From Microbulbifer pacificus (lineage in GTDB: Bacteria; Pseudomonadota; Gammaproteobacteria; Pseudomonadales; Cellvibrionaceae): 64,000 nucleotides of DNA. The translations under genes and the position numbers were made by a program. The DNA is taken from assembly GCF_002959965.1 (NCBI RefSeq), contig NZ_PREV01000026.1, positions 1,929,501 through 1,993,500 of the forward strand, given 5' to 3'. Below are positions 14,258 through 22,562 of this stretch, one piece after another (the stretch's first letter is position 1; every line of letters starts with the position of its first letter). Below the pieces are notes generated by a model. The model did not search any database and was not told where the DNA came from. It was given only the letters and a program-made list of their open reading frames with translations.

Positions 14258-14647
14258 ATGCTGAAGCTAATATTTATTTTCAGTTTCTCTTTAACCTTTC
14301 TATTATCACCTGAGTATTCACTAGCAGATGAAGAAAGTGTGTTGATTGATATTGCATCCAATCTAAATGAAGTAAAAAGAGGGTACTGCGTGAAATTCAA
14401 GCACGCACCTCTTAGTGAAAAACTTTCAGAAAAAATAAAGTTACTTGGCGGGCAAAAAATGTGTGGGAAACATGGTTCCGCGTTAATTAATTTTTCAGAA
14501 TTTCGAGAGGTGGAACCGAAGTTATTCATCGTAAAATTTGTTAAGTACCCAGGGAGAAAGTCATCAGGTGAGTACATTTGTAGTGTCGGTTACGGATATT
14601 TGGGGAGAGTAACTCCTGTATTTTGCTCCGTTAATGCAATTCACTAA
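14258..14647 (+). CDS. Secreted hypothetical protein (cassette gene)
   Basis: This 129-residue protein has a signal peptide (MLKLIFIFSFSLTFLLSPEYSLADEE, cleavage near residue 24). Four Cys residues in the mature part (RGYCVKF, KMCGKHG, YICSVGY, VFCSVNA) suggest two disulfides in the periplasm. No family recognised. It starts seven bases after the reductase gene stop because the attC between them has collapsed, so the two may be co-transcribed. The long antisense frame 14173-14577 is a shadow. Confidence 0.6.
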   Translation: MLKLIFIFSFSLTFLLSPEYSLADEESVLIDIASNLNEVKRGYCVKFKHAPLSEKLSEKIKLLGGQKMCGKHGSALINFSEFREVEPKLFIVKFVKYPGRKSSGEYICSVGYGYLGRVTPVFCSVNAIH

Positions 14648-14650
14648 ATC

Positions 14651-14796
14651 CACCATACAAGGCGAGGCATTTCGCTCCGGCCCAGCGGGCCTCCACCGGA
14701 CCGCTTACTTTGTGCACTTTATGCGCAGTTCGCTTCGCTCCCAATTTTGCGCATAGAGCGCCCAAGGCAACCTGCCGCTGCTCGCGGCGTTAAGCG
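14651..14796 (+). repeat. attC site 21, long class
   Basis: Left core is degenerate (CACCATACAAGGCGAGG), followed by CTCCGGCCCAGCGGGCC, and the right end CTCGCGGCGTTAAGC. Crossover G14789/T14790. Confidence 0.82.
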
Positions 14797-14809
14797 TGGG
14801 AATCGAATT

Positions 14810-15244
14810 ATGAGAGAGCTAAAAGTTTGGTATAGGGATCTACCGCTAGCTGCTATCGGCTGGTTTCTTTATGCATACTTTGCAATGGCGCTTTTTTGGT
14901 CGCAATACAACAAAATCAATCCCGTACTTGCGAACTTAGCTTCGGATTTTGCCATGAACAACCAAGCGTTGTTTAACATAATTTTATATGCCCATGACAT
15001 GCTGGTTAATCTTGTGCTCGCCATTCCAGCGGCACTTATACTGGCAAGAATCATGAAAGTCCGATCAATATTTGCCGTCGTACTTGCTTCGCTGATCGTA
15101 GCTATCTTCATGAATCGAGGCCTTTCTTCTGCAGTGCTCACATCGGGAAATTTCCAAATAATTTGGAGTGTATTGGTGCTATTTTTAATTCTACCGGCGG
15201 CATTCTATTGTTTCGGGCGGAGCTCCAGTGTCAGCACCGCTTGA
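14810..15244 (+). CDS. Four-TM membrane protein of unknown function
   Basis: From the ATG at 14810 (the open frame extends back into attC) the product is 144 residues with four predicted membrane helices. They lie at about residues 12-30 (LAAIGWFLYAYFAMALFW), 53-80, 85-101 and 118-134. No conserved motif is recognised. It is the last cassette gene of the array; its stop overlaps a left-half attC. Confidence 0.6.
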   Translation: MRELKVWYRDLPLAAIGWFLYAYFAMALFWSQYNKINPVLANLASDFAMNNQALFNIILYAHDMLVNLVLAIPAALILARIMKVRSIFAVVLASLIVAIFMNRGLSSAVLTSGNFQIIWSVLVLFLILPAAFYCFGRSSSVSTA

Positions 15245-15264
15245 CAAAGCCTGGAAGCTTGCTC
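15241..15264 (+). repeat. attC left-end remnant (site 22), end of array
   Basis: TTGACAAAGCCTGGAAGCTTGCTC matches the left arm of long-class attC 13. It stops at GCTC, exactly where the IS3 element entered attC 15. Confidence 0.7.
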
Positions 15265-15278
15265 GGAAACTAACCCGC
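15265..15278 (+). mobile_element. Solo terminal-repeat remnant resembling the IS3 end
   Basis: GGAAACTAACCCGC here matches the outer end of the IS3 left repeat (GGAACCTAACCCGC) at 13 of 14 bases and follows GCTC, as at 9979. No transposase follows. It suggests that a related IS inserted here and was later deleted together with the attC right half. Confidence 0.5.
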
Positions 15279-15347
15279 CTTCACGAATATACGAAAATAA
15301 ATCAGTGACTGATTACTGTGTTAAGCGTTTTAAAAAGCGAGGGAATG

Positions 15348-15542
15348 ATGAGATATATCTGCTTATTTTTTATGTTGATATCTGTAATAGGGTGTTCAAA
15401 CAGGGGTGTTTACGAAGCGGTAAAGAGTGGGAATCGCAATGAGTGCGCCAAGCTGCCCTCGTCGCAGTATGAAGACTGTATGCGAGACGCGAATAAATCT
15501 TATGATGAATATTCGCGTGATAGAGACGAGTTACTGAATTAA
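15348..15542 (+). CDS. Small lipoprotein of unknown function
   Basis: The product is 64 residues from the ATG at 15348 (GAGGG just upstream; a longer start at 15318 is less likely). The signal MRYICLFFMLISVIGC ends in a clear lipobox with Cys16. The mature part has NRGVYEAVKSGNRNECAKLPSSQYEDCMRDANKSYDEYSRDRDELL, with two Cys and a helical charged tail. From memory, similar short lipoproteins are widespread in Gammaproteobacteria, with no known role. It lies just outside the cassette array and has no attC of its own. Confidence 0.75.
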   Translation: MRYICLFFMLISVIGCSNRGVYEAVKSGNRNECAKLPSSQYEDCMRDANKSYDEYSRDRDELLN

Positions 15543-15740
15543 GAAGTAAGTCGCGGATCGGTTATGGGTTTAGAAGCGCGCCGCTCATGGTGTTACATGT
15601 GTGGTTGGCAGCCATAAGGGATGTCGTTTACATTGGTGCCGCGAAGAGTTTTGGGCTGTCTATGAAGTATTCATTCTATACAGCCCATTTCGGCGCAAAT
15701 GGTCGTAGTCGGAGCGTCTACTTATCGTGGGCAGGTCCCG
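15543..15740. other. Convergent intergenic gap with a weak hairpin
   Basis: Between the lipoprotein gene and the end of hemY. GGGCTGT (15653-15659) can pair with ACAGCCC (15680-15686) over a 20-base loop. There is no T tract, so termination is uncertain. No other feature is seen. Confidence 0.4.
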
Positions 15741-16994
15741 TCAGTGGGCATCGACGCTGAGCATTCCTGTGCTCTGTCCTGGTAGTGGCAGTTGGGGGAG
15801 GTCAGATACCGCTTGAAGCAGACCCTGCTCATAGAGACGTGCGGCCTGGTTTTTTTCGCCGAGGGCGTAGAGCAGTCGTGCAAGCTCTGCGGAGGTGGCT
15901 GGATCTGAACGCAGCAGCAGGCTTTTTTCAAAATACTGCCTCGCCTTACCCCAGATTTCATTGCGCAGGCAAAGTCGGCCCAGGCAGGTGAGCAGGTCGG
16001 CGTTTTCTCCGTACTCTTTTTGCCAGCCATCGGCAACGCCCAACTGATGGTTTGCGTCTGCTCCGGTTAACAGTCCATACCGTTGCACGGTATCGCCGCG
16101 CCATTCGCGGTTCAGAATCCAGCGCAGGTGTTTTTCCGCCTCCGGGTCGTCGCCGACCTTGTGCAGCATTTCTCCGTAGAGGTTGCGCAGTTCGATATTG
16201 CGTTGCCATCGGCCATTCAGGCTCTGCCAGATTTCTCGCAGTTTTTCCGCATCTCTGCGGTTGGCGGCTTCGCGCAGCAGATTCTGATACACCTCGAGTT
16301 CGAGCTGTTGCAGCTGCGATTCGGGCATGGTGCCGTGCTTTTCCAGTCGTGGTAGCAGCTCTCGCAGGCCGTTCCATTCTCCGATGTGGTAGTACGCCTG
16401 ACGTAGCAGTTGCAACAGCGCGGGGTGGTTGGGCTCGTCCTGCATGGCGCGCTGCAGGCTGGCGATGCACTGTTCATAGTGTTTGTCGAGCAGCTGCATG
16501 CGTGCCTGGCTGATGGCGACGGCGAGCTGGGTGTCGTCGCCGGTGGCTTCTGCCTTCGCCAGCAATTCATTTGCCTCGTCGCGATAGCCCAGCTCGAAAG
16601 CACTGCGTGCAGCGGCGAGATAATTAATAATAGGGGCGTCCGAACGCGCAGCGCTTTTTAGCAGCAGCCGGCGGGCACGTGCCCAGTTTCCTTCCATGTA
16701 TTCCACCAGCCCGTTGGTAAGCCGACGGCGAGCAGTACGACTCCGGCCGAAGCGGATGCGGCTGACGCTGCCCTCGATAACACGGGCAATGCTGCGCAGC
16801 AGCCATATAAACAGAAACAGCGCGAGAATGCCGAGTGTGAGGCCGCCGACGGCTACCCACAGGTTCATCTCAATACGCTTGCCGGTTTCTCCGCCGACCA
16901 TCAACAGCAGGTAGCCCGGGTAGGAGCGCATGGCTTCTGCCAGCAGCGCGCCGCCCAGCAGCAGAATCAGCGTAAAAAATAAAAAACGCTTCAC
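15741..16994 (-). CDS. hemY: HemY-like TPR protein of heme biosynthesis operon
   Basis: This 417-residue inner-membrane protein starts at GTG overlapping the hemX stop (GTGA). Two membrane helices lie at about residues 4-20 and 43-66, in the order seen in enterobacterial and pseudomonad HemY. They are followed by a helical TPR-like domain (from WARARRLLLKSAARSDAPIINYLAAARSAFELGYRDEA onward). This is not the protoporphyrinogen oxidase that carries the same symbol in Gram-positives. Its role in porphyrin metabolism is inferred from operon membership; the biochemistry is poorly known. Last gene of hemCDXY. Confidence 0.92.
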   Translation of the reverse strand: MKRFLFFTLILLLGGALLAEAMRSYPGYLLLMVGGETGKRIEMNLWVAVGGLTLGILALFLFIWLLRSIARVIEGSVSRIRFGRSRTARRRLTNGLVEYMEGNWARARRLLLKSAARSDAPIINYLAAARSAFELGYRDEANELLAKAEATGDDTQLAVAISQARMQLLDKHYEQCIASLQRAMQDEPNHPALLQLLRQAYYHIGEWNGLRELLPRLEKHGTMPESQLQQLELEVYQNLLREAANRRDAEKLREIWQSLNGRWQRNIELRNLYGEMLHKVGDDPEAEKHLRWILNREWRGDTVQRYGLLTGADANHQLGVADGWQKEYGENADLLTCLGRLCLRNEIWGKARQYFEKSLLLRSDPATSAELARLLYALGEKNQAARLYEQGLLQAVSDLPQLPLPGQSTGMLSVDAH

Positions 16995-18457
16995 GGTTGG
17001 ATGCCTCCGTTATCGCCGCTCGGCGATTGGCCTGAGGAGACTTTGTGCATGCGATCGATATAGTTGCGCAGGGCGCTCTGCGAGGCGCTGAGGTTCGGCA
17101 GGTCCGTTCTGATTTTTTCCTGAGCCAGGGCGTCCAGCTCACTCAGGATGACCTGCCGCTGGGGGTTGTCCACGCCGTAATCCAGCAGCAACTGGCGAGC
17201 GTGGTTGAGGGAGTCTTTGTACACGGTGTCATCGGCACGCAGTACCGCGAGTTCCGCCTGCTCCATATTCAGGCGGAGGCTCTGACGGAAGCGGGTTTCG
17301 CTCTGCGGCGACAGCAGCACAGGGTCCACTTCACCATCGCGAATGCGCACGGAGCCTTTGAGGAAGTCGACGAAGTTTGCCCAGCTCGAGCGGAAGTGAT
17401 CTTCGCCTACCTTCTGGTTTTCCGCCTGGTGTTGCGCCGCGGCGGCGTCGCGTTTGGCGAGGTCGAACTGGGGCTGGATATTCAGCTTGGTCATCTGCTC
17501 TTCCAGTGCACGCAGGCGCAGGTAGATCCCTTCACGGTCAACATTTTCCGCGAGCTTCAGCGCGGTAATGTCGCGAGTGAGCTGCTGGCGCACGCCGTAG
17601 AGATCGGACAGGTCCACATCGCGCACGATGGTGTCCACTTCTTGCAGCAAGCCGAGGGCGGCGCGACTGTCCTGCTCCAGCATCAGGCGTTGGTTGGCGA
17701 GGCGCAGCAGGTAGTCGGCTTCTGCCAGTTGCCAGTCCTCACGGCTGGCATTGCCCAATTGGCCCAGGCGGTTGCCTTGGGCGGTGACATTGCGCTGCAG
17801 TCCCGCGAGTTGTTGCTGCAGCTGCTGGATGATCTGGTTCTGTTGCGACAACTGTTGGCGCAGCTCATCGATCATCTGCACGCTGTGATCCTGGGGGGGG
17901 ATCGGTGAGGTGGTGGATGGTGGGGTCGGGCGCGCCTCTTCCGGCTGCGGCATGGGCTGCTCCGTTGCCGGCGGTGTCGAGTCGGTCGTCCCGGTTGTGG
18001 TTTGGCCCGTCGGTGACGGCGGCTTCTGTATCTGCGATTGCGGTGAAACCTCGCCAGTTTGCGGCTTTTGTAAAGAACTCGATTGGCTGTCGCCTTCGGC
18101 ACTATGTAAATCGCTGCCACTGCTGGCGAAGTGCCGGCCGACTACCGGCAGGGATTGCAGGTGTTGGCTCACCTGCTGGCGCACACTCGGCAGTAGATAC
18201 CAAGCGGCCGCAGCGGCGGCGATCAGGATCAGCAGCAACAGCCAGAACCAGAGCCAGCCGCTGCGTTTTTTGGCGGGACGGGTTTTTGCGGTTTTGCCGG
18301 CGGTTTGGCTGTTGTCAGCTTTGGCGAAATTGCTTTTGGGCTCGGCTTTTTGGGTAACCAACGGAATATCCTGGTGGGTGTCGGCTTGGCCGTCTGGGGT
18401 GTTGCTGCTTGTACCGGCGTCAGTACGGGAAGAGGACGGGACTTTTTTATCGCTCAT
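16991..18457 (-). CDS. hemX: HemX-like membrane protein
   Basis: This 488-residue protein has a cytoplasmic polar, Ser/Thr/Lys-rich N terminus and one membrane helix at about residues 67-89 (GWLWFWLLLLILIAAAAAAWYLL). A low-complexity Pro/Gln/Ser linker follows, then a coiled coil (QLSQQNQIIQQLQQQLAGLQRNVTAQGNRL, about 208-237) and a conserved periplasmic HemX domain. Despite being long annotated as a uroporphyrinogen methyltransferase, family members like this lack the SAM-binding motifs and probably act as a membrane scaffold. It lies between hemD and hemY. Confidence 0.92.
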   Translation of the reverse strand: MSDKKVPSSSRTDAGTSSNTPDGQADTHQDIPLVTQKAEPKSNFAKADNSQTAGKTAKTRPAKKRSGWLWFWLLLLILIAAAAAAWYLLPSVRQQVSQHLQSLPVVGRHFASSGSDLHSAEGDSQSSSLQKPQTGEVSPQSQIQKPPSPTGQTTTGTTDSTPPATEQPMPQPEEARPTPPSTTSPIPPQDHSVQMIDELRQQLSQQNQIIQQLQQQLAGLQRNVTAQGNRLGQLGNASREDWQLAEADYLLRLANQRLMLEQDSRAALGLLQEVDTIVRDVDLSDLYGVRQQLTRDITALKLAENVDREGIYLRLRALEEQMTKLNIQPQFDLAKRDAAAAQHQAENQKVGEDHFRSSWANFVDFLKGSVRIRDGEVDPVLLSPQSETRFRQSLRLNMEQAELAVLRADDTVYKDSLNHARQLLLDYGVDNPQRQVILSELDALAQEKIRTDLPNLSASQSALRNYIDRMHKVSSGQSPSGDNGGIQP

Positions 18458-18648
18458 GTCGTTCGCTCGTGGACTTGTCTGCTCGGGGTAGGCGCCAGAG
18501 AGCGCGGGCTATTGCCCGGTGCATCACAGGCGGCGAGGACGCCGGAAGAAATTTTGTCGCCAAATTATAGCGACTGAAGTCGGTCTTTATACGAAGTCTG
18601 GCGTGGAATTGAAATTTTTTACTGATACTGGCGCGAATTCAGGAGTGG

Positions 18649-19448
18649 CTGGCGGAGTTGTCCGGGGCGAGGGCCGCTTCCAGCGCTCCCAGCATGGCGT
18701 CGTCACCGGCATTGGTGGCGGCGCGGGCGCGGGCAAAGCCCAGTTCGCGTGCACAGGCGGCGACGCGCTGACTGGGGCAGATCAGTGTGCACTGCAGTAA
18801 CTGCCGGCGACCGCTGGTGGTGAGCGCAGCGGCGAGGTTGTCGAGGGTTTCGCCGCTGTGCACGGTTATGGCGTCGGGGAATTGATCATAGGCGCGCAAT
18901 TGTGCTGTGCCGTCGGCGGGCAAGCGGCGCTGATACAGCTCGCAATAGTCGAGGCGGGCGCCACGGGCTTGCAGGGTGTCGCCTATCAAGGTGCGCCCGC
19001 CCTGGCCGCGGAAAATAACGACGCGTTCACCCCGAGGGTTCTGCAGCTCAGGCAGGGTAAGCAGCGCTTCGGAATCCATCGTGCCCTCGCCGGATTCCTG
19101 TGCACTGTTTTCCGGGTTAGCACCGCGTGCGCGGATGGCGCGGGCGGTGGCGGCGCCGATGGCGTAATAGCGTGGCCCCTGAGGCAGTTGCGGCCAGAAG
19201 TCATCCAGCCAGTCAAAGGCGTACCGGACTGCATTCTGGGATACGAAGATCGCGTGGTCGAACTGGTCGAAATCCATTACCAGGTTGCGGATCGCCTGGG
19301 CGTCATCGCCCTCGGTGATGGGCGCGATTTCCAGCAGTGGAATGCAGTCCACCTGGGCGCCGCGCGCTTGTAGCCGGTGGCGGAAACCGTCGCTCTGGTG
19401 GGCGGGGCGCGTGATCAGGATGCGCCGGCGGTTGAGGGGGCTGGTCAT
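18649..19448 (-). CDS. hemD: Uroporphyrinogen-III synthase
   Basis: The reading frame stops at 18639-18641; I start it at the ATG at 19448, giving 269 residues (a TTG at 19463 overlaps the hemC stop and is the alternative). HemD closes and inverts ring D of hydroxymethylbilane to give uroporphyrinogen III, the branch point to heme, siroheme and cobalamin. Family landmarks are RRRILITRPAHQSDGF, FDQFDHAIFVSQNAVRYAFDW, YYAIGAATARAIRARG, GERVVIFRGQGGRTLIGDTLQARGA and DAITVHSGETLDNL. It directly follows hemC. The coding end is base 18639. Confidence 0.9.
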
Positions 19449-19459
19449 GCTCGGCGTTA

Positions 19460-20401
19460 TCAAATAGCGGCGAGGATTTCATCGGCACCGGCCTGCAGTA
19501 ACTGCTCCGCTAGCCGGATGCCCAGTGCCTCCGCAGCGGCGGCGTCACCGTGGACCTGGCTGTGCAGCATGGTAGTGCCATCGGGGCTTCCTACAAGACC
19601 GCGGAGGTGCATTCCACCCATGCCGTCGAGCACCGCATAGCTGCCGATGGGAACCTGGCAGCCGCCGTCCAGGCGGCGCACCAGTGCGCGTTCGGCGGCG
19701 AGCCGGGTGCTGGTTTCGGGGCAGTGCAGGGGGGCGAGTAATGCTTCCAGTGCGGGGTCGCGGCGGCACTCGATGCCCACCGCACCCTGGCCCCCGGCGG
19801 GCAACAGGACCTCCGGTTCGATGAACGCGGCGATGCGCTCGCGCATTTCCAGGCGCAACAGGCCGGCGGCGGCGAGGATGATGGCGTCATAATCGCCGGC
19901 ATCCAACTTGGCCAGGCGGGTGTTGACGTTGCCGCGCAGGAATTTCACTTCCAGGTCCGGGCGCACCGCCAGCAGTTGACACTGGCGGCGCAGGCTGGAG
20001 GTGCCGACCACTGCGCCCTGGGGCAGTTCTTCGATCGATGCGTAGTGATTGCTCACAAAAGCGTCGCGGGGGTCTTCGCGCTGGCAGATCACCGGCAGGT
20101 GCAGTCCCTCCGGGAACGCCATCGGCACATCCTTCATGGAGTGCACGGCGATATCCGCCTGGCCATCGAGCATAGCCCGCTCCAGTTCCTTCACGAACAG
20201 GCCCTTGCCACCCACCTTGTTGAGGGGGATATCCAGCAGCTGGTCGCCGCGGCTGGTCAGCGGCAGCAGCTCCACGGCGAGCCCCGGGTGGTGCAGCTCC
20301 AGCTGTTGTTTGACGTAGTTGGCCTGCCACAGGGCGAGAGCGCTCTCGCGGGTGGCGATGCGGATTTTCCGGATACTGTGTTGGGCGGGGGTGTCAGACA
20401 T
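19460..20401 (-). CDS. hemC: Porphobilinogen deaminase (hydroxymethylbilane synthase)
   Basis: This 313-residue cytoplasmic enzyme polymerises four porphobilinogens. Visible landmarks are [19 protein letters not shown] at the N terminus, [19 protein letters not shown], the catalytic region [24 protein letters not shown] with conserved arginines, and [17 protein letters not shown]. The dipyrromethane-cofactor Cys lies in [13 protein letters not shown]. First gene of hemCDXY, about 57 bases downstream of ruvX on the same strand, so it may be co-transcribed with ruvX. Confidence 0.97.
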   Translation of the reverse strand: MSDTPAQHSIRKIRIATRESALALWQANYVKQQLELHHPGLAVELLPLTSRGDQLLDIPLNKVGGKGLFVKELERAMLDGQADIAVHSMKDVPMAFPEGLHLPVICQREDPRDAFVSNHYASIEELPQGAVVGTSSLRRQCQLLAVRPDLEVKFLRGNVNTRLAKLDAGDYDAIILAAAGLLRLEMRERIAAFIEPEVLLPAGGQGAVGIECRRDPALEALLAPLHCPETSTRLAAERALVRRLDGGCQVPIGSYAVLDGMGGMHLRGLVGSPDGTTMLHSQVHGDAAAAEALGIRLAEQLLQAGADEILAAI

Positions 20402-20458
20402 GTGGGGAGCGATCGCGGTTGGGAATTCGCGCGCAAGTCTACCAGTTTGCGCGCGGGA

Positions 20459-20887
20459 TTACTGACCACTGTACTGGCGCAGCCAGTCCTCAAGAAAAAT
20501 ACGCGCGGCGATGGAATCCACTGGGTCACTGGCGTAATGGCCGCGGTGGCCGCGCTCGCGGGCTTCCTCCTTGGCCGCGTGGGTGCTGAGGCGCTCGTCC
20601 GCATACTCCACCGGCAAACCGAGGCGACCGTGCAGCCGCTGACCGAACTTGCGCGCGCGCGCGCCGATGTCGCTCTCACTGCCGTCCATATTCAACGGCA
20701 GGCCGACCAGCAGTAATCGCGGTTGCCACTCGTCCACGAGGCGCTGTACCCGGCTCCAGTCCGGCTGGCCGTCCTTCGCGCGCAGCGGTTCCAGTTCGCG
20801 GGCGCTGCCGGTGAGGCTTTGGCCGTAAGCGACGCCGATGGAGCCGGTGCCGAAGTCGAAGGCGAGGACGGTAAAAGGTTTGCTCAT
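20459..20887 (-). CDS. ruvX: RuvX/YqgF pre-16S rRNA nuclease (putative Holliday junction resolvase)
   Basis: This 142-residue RNase H-fold protein has the first acidic motif VLAFDFGTGSIGVAYG (Asp11), the central LLLVGLPLNMDGSESD and the C-terminal VEYADERLSTHAAKEEAR. The family processes the 5' end of 16S rRNA and was earlier proposed to resolve Holliday junctions. It follows algH after 33 bases, as in Pseudomonas, where pyrR and pyrB come next; here hemC follows instead. Confidence 0.95.
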   Translation of the reverse strand: MSKPFTVLAFDFGTGSIGVAYGQSLTGSARELEPLRAKDGQPDWSRVQRLVDEWQPRLLLVGLPLNMDGSESDIGARARKFGQRLHGRLGLPVEYADERLSTHAAKEEARERGHRGHYASDPVDSIAARIFLEDWLRQYSGQ

Positions 20888-20920
20888 GGGGAAAGAGAGT
20901 GTGGAAATGTCGGGGAATAA

Positions 20921-21514
20921 TCAGGCGTGACCTGATTGCGAACTGATGCCGCTGAGATCGATACCGTGGCGTGCCGCGGCGGTATACCAGCGTTTCTCCA
21001 TCGGTGTGGCGAACAGGATTTCAGGCTCTGCCGGCAGAGTCAGCCAGGCGTTTTCGGCGATCTCCTGTTCCAGCTGCCCGGGGCCCCAGCCAGCGTAGCC
21101 CAGTGCCAGCAGTACATCGTCCGGGCCCCGACCGGCGGCGAGGGATTCGATGATGTCTTTGGAGGCGGTGAGGCTGATGTCGTCGGAAACCTCGGCGGTA
21201 GAGGCGAACGTCATGCCGCGGCCGTGCAGCACGAACCCCTGCTCCTGTGCCACCGGGCCACCCACCAACACCGGCTCCTCGCCACGCAGGCTGGCGTCGT
21301 CCAGTTCCAGCTGGTTGAAAACCTCGCGCCAGGTGATGCGGCTGGGGGTATTGATGACAATGCCCATGGCGCCTTCGGTGCTGTGCTCGCAGATGAACGT
21401 CACCGCCTGCCTGAAGCGTGGATCCTGCATGCCGGGCATGGCGATGAGGAACTGGCCTCGCAGGCTGTTATGGGTGAGGTCGCGGTCGAGATTGCTGGGG
21501 TGTTTAAAGTGCAT
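20921..21514 (-). CDS. algH: YqgE/AlgH family protein
   Basis: This 197-residue protein of the UPF0301 family has the conserved start LRGQFLIAMPGMQDPRFRQAVTFICEHSTEGAMGIVINTP, the VLVGGPVAQEQGFVLHG block and the C-terminal ALGYAGWGPGQLEQEIAENAWL. It was reported as a regulator of alginate genes in Pseudomonas, but the molecular role is unsettled. It is conserved next to ruvX in many Gammaproteobacteria and probably lies in one operon with it. Confidence 0.95.
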   Translation of the reverse strand: MHFKHPSNLDRDLTHNSLRGQFLIAMPGMQDPRFRQAVTFICEHSTEGAMGIVINTPSRITWREVFNQLELDDASLRGEEPVLVGGPVAQEQGFVLHGRGMTFASTAEVSDDISLTASKDIIESLAAGRGPDDVLLALGYAGWGPGQLEQEIAENAWLTLPAEPEILFATPMEKRWYTAAARHGIDLSGISSQSGHA

Positions 21515-21573
21515 GGGGCTTAGTCTAGCTGTTTCGCTGCCGCGGGTGCGGATTGTGGGCGCGTCGCGGCGGG

Positions 21574-22503
21574 TCAGCCGCGGTTGGGGGCGCCTTCCGC
21601 CGCGGTGGAGAATCCGGTCATTTCAAAGCGCCAGGTGCGGATGATCTCCAGCCGATCTGCCTGTTGGCGGATTTCCGGGGGGAAGGGCGCAAACGGCGCG
21701 GCGAGACGCACGATCTGCTGGGCGGCATCGTCGAGGATGCGCTCGCCGGAGGACTCCAGGATGACCACCTCTTCCACCGCACCGGAGGGCAGCAGCCGCA
21801 CCATCATGCGCAGGTCGCCGGTGATCTGGCGCGCCAGCGCCTCCTCAGGGAAATTATCGTTGCCGATCGCTTCCACTTTCTGGCGCCAGTCGTGCAGGTA
21901 GGCGGCGTCCGTCGAGGCCTTGGTGGCGACAGACGTAAGGCGACGCACCCGCGGGCGCTGGGCGATGGTCTGGCGGATCTTGTCGAGACGCGCCTGCAGG
22001 CTCGCAATCTCCGGATTGGTCGGCGGCAGATCGCTGGGTGCGTCGCCGCGCTTTTCCTCCGAGCGTTTGTCTTCCGCCGGCAGTTCAGGGGCCTGCTCGG
22101 GGCTGTCGCCGATGGTGGTGATCAGCTGGCGCAGTTGGTCCGCAGGGCGCGCGGCCTGCTGTTGTGGCAGTGGATTGACCTGGCGGATACTGGTGTCAGC
22201 CATTTCCGCCTGCCGGTCGGTGGAGAGTTCTTTCGGTGCTTCCGCGGTGCCGCTCGCCTGTTGGTTGTGCTGGGCCAGATAGTCGGCATCTTTCGGAGCA
22301 TCCAGTGAGCGGTGCTGGGCGAGGGTGATCTCCAGGGTGGGGGGGGCCTCTTTTGCTTCCGGTGCGGAAAAGGCCACGCCAAAAATCAGCAGTGCGTGCA
22401 GCGCGCAGGCCAGGAACAGGGCGAAGGTAAAGCGGTCGCCCTGGCTGGGGGGCATTGAGTTGATGCCCGGGTGGGTATTCGATTGGCTGGCGGCTGCGGT
22501 CAT
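21574..22503 (-). CDS. TonB-like energy-transducer protein
   Basis: This 309-residue protein has a short cytoplasmic N terminus and one membrane anchor (about residues 24-45, FTFALFLACALHALLIFGVAF). A long Pro/Gln/Glu-rich periplasmic spacer with a coiled coil (EIASLQARLDKIRQTIAQR) follows, then a C-terminal TonB-type domain (WRQKVEAIGNDNFPEEALARQITGDLRMMVRLLPSGAVEEVVILESSG). It corresponds in position to tonB3 of P. aeruginosa, between algH and gshB and beside pilG, where the protein is linked to twitching motility; that link is from memory. Confidence 0.9.
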   Translation of the reverse strand: MTAAASQSNTHPGINSMPPSQGDRFTFALFLACALHALLIFGVAFSAPEAKEAPPTLEITLAQHRSLDAPKDADYLAQHNQQASGTAEAPKELSTDRQAEMADTSIRQVNPLPQQQAARPADQLRQLITTIGDSPEQAPELPAEDKRSEEKRGDAPSDLPPTNPEIASLQARLDKIRQTIAQRPRVRRLTSVATKASTDAAYLHDWRQKVEAIGNDNFPEEALARQITGDLRMMVRLLPSGAVEEVVILESSGERILDDAAQQIVRLAAPFAPFPPEIRQQADRLEIIRTWRFEMTGFSTAAEGAPNRG

Positions 22504-22562
22504 TGTGGTTATTGCTTTACTGCTGCGTTCTTGTTGTGTGGAGGCTGACGACAGGCGTCAGT

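Noticed and set aside
1139..15264. Possible CRISPR array because of repeated sequence
   Set aside because: Repeats are long, imperfect palindromes 300-1200 bases apart with genes between; they are attC sites.
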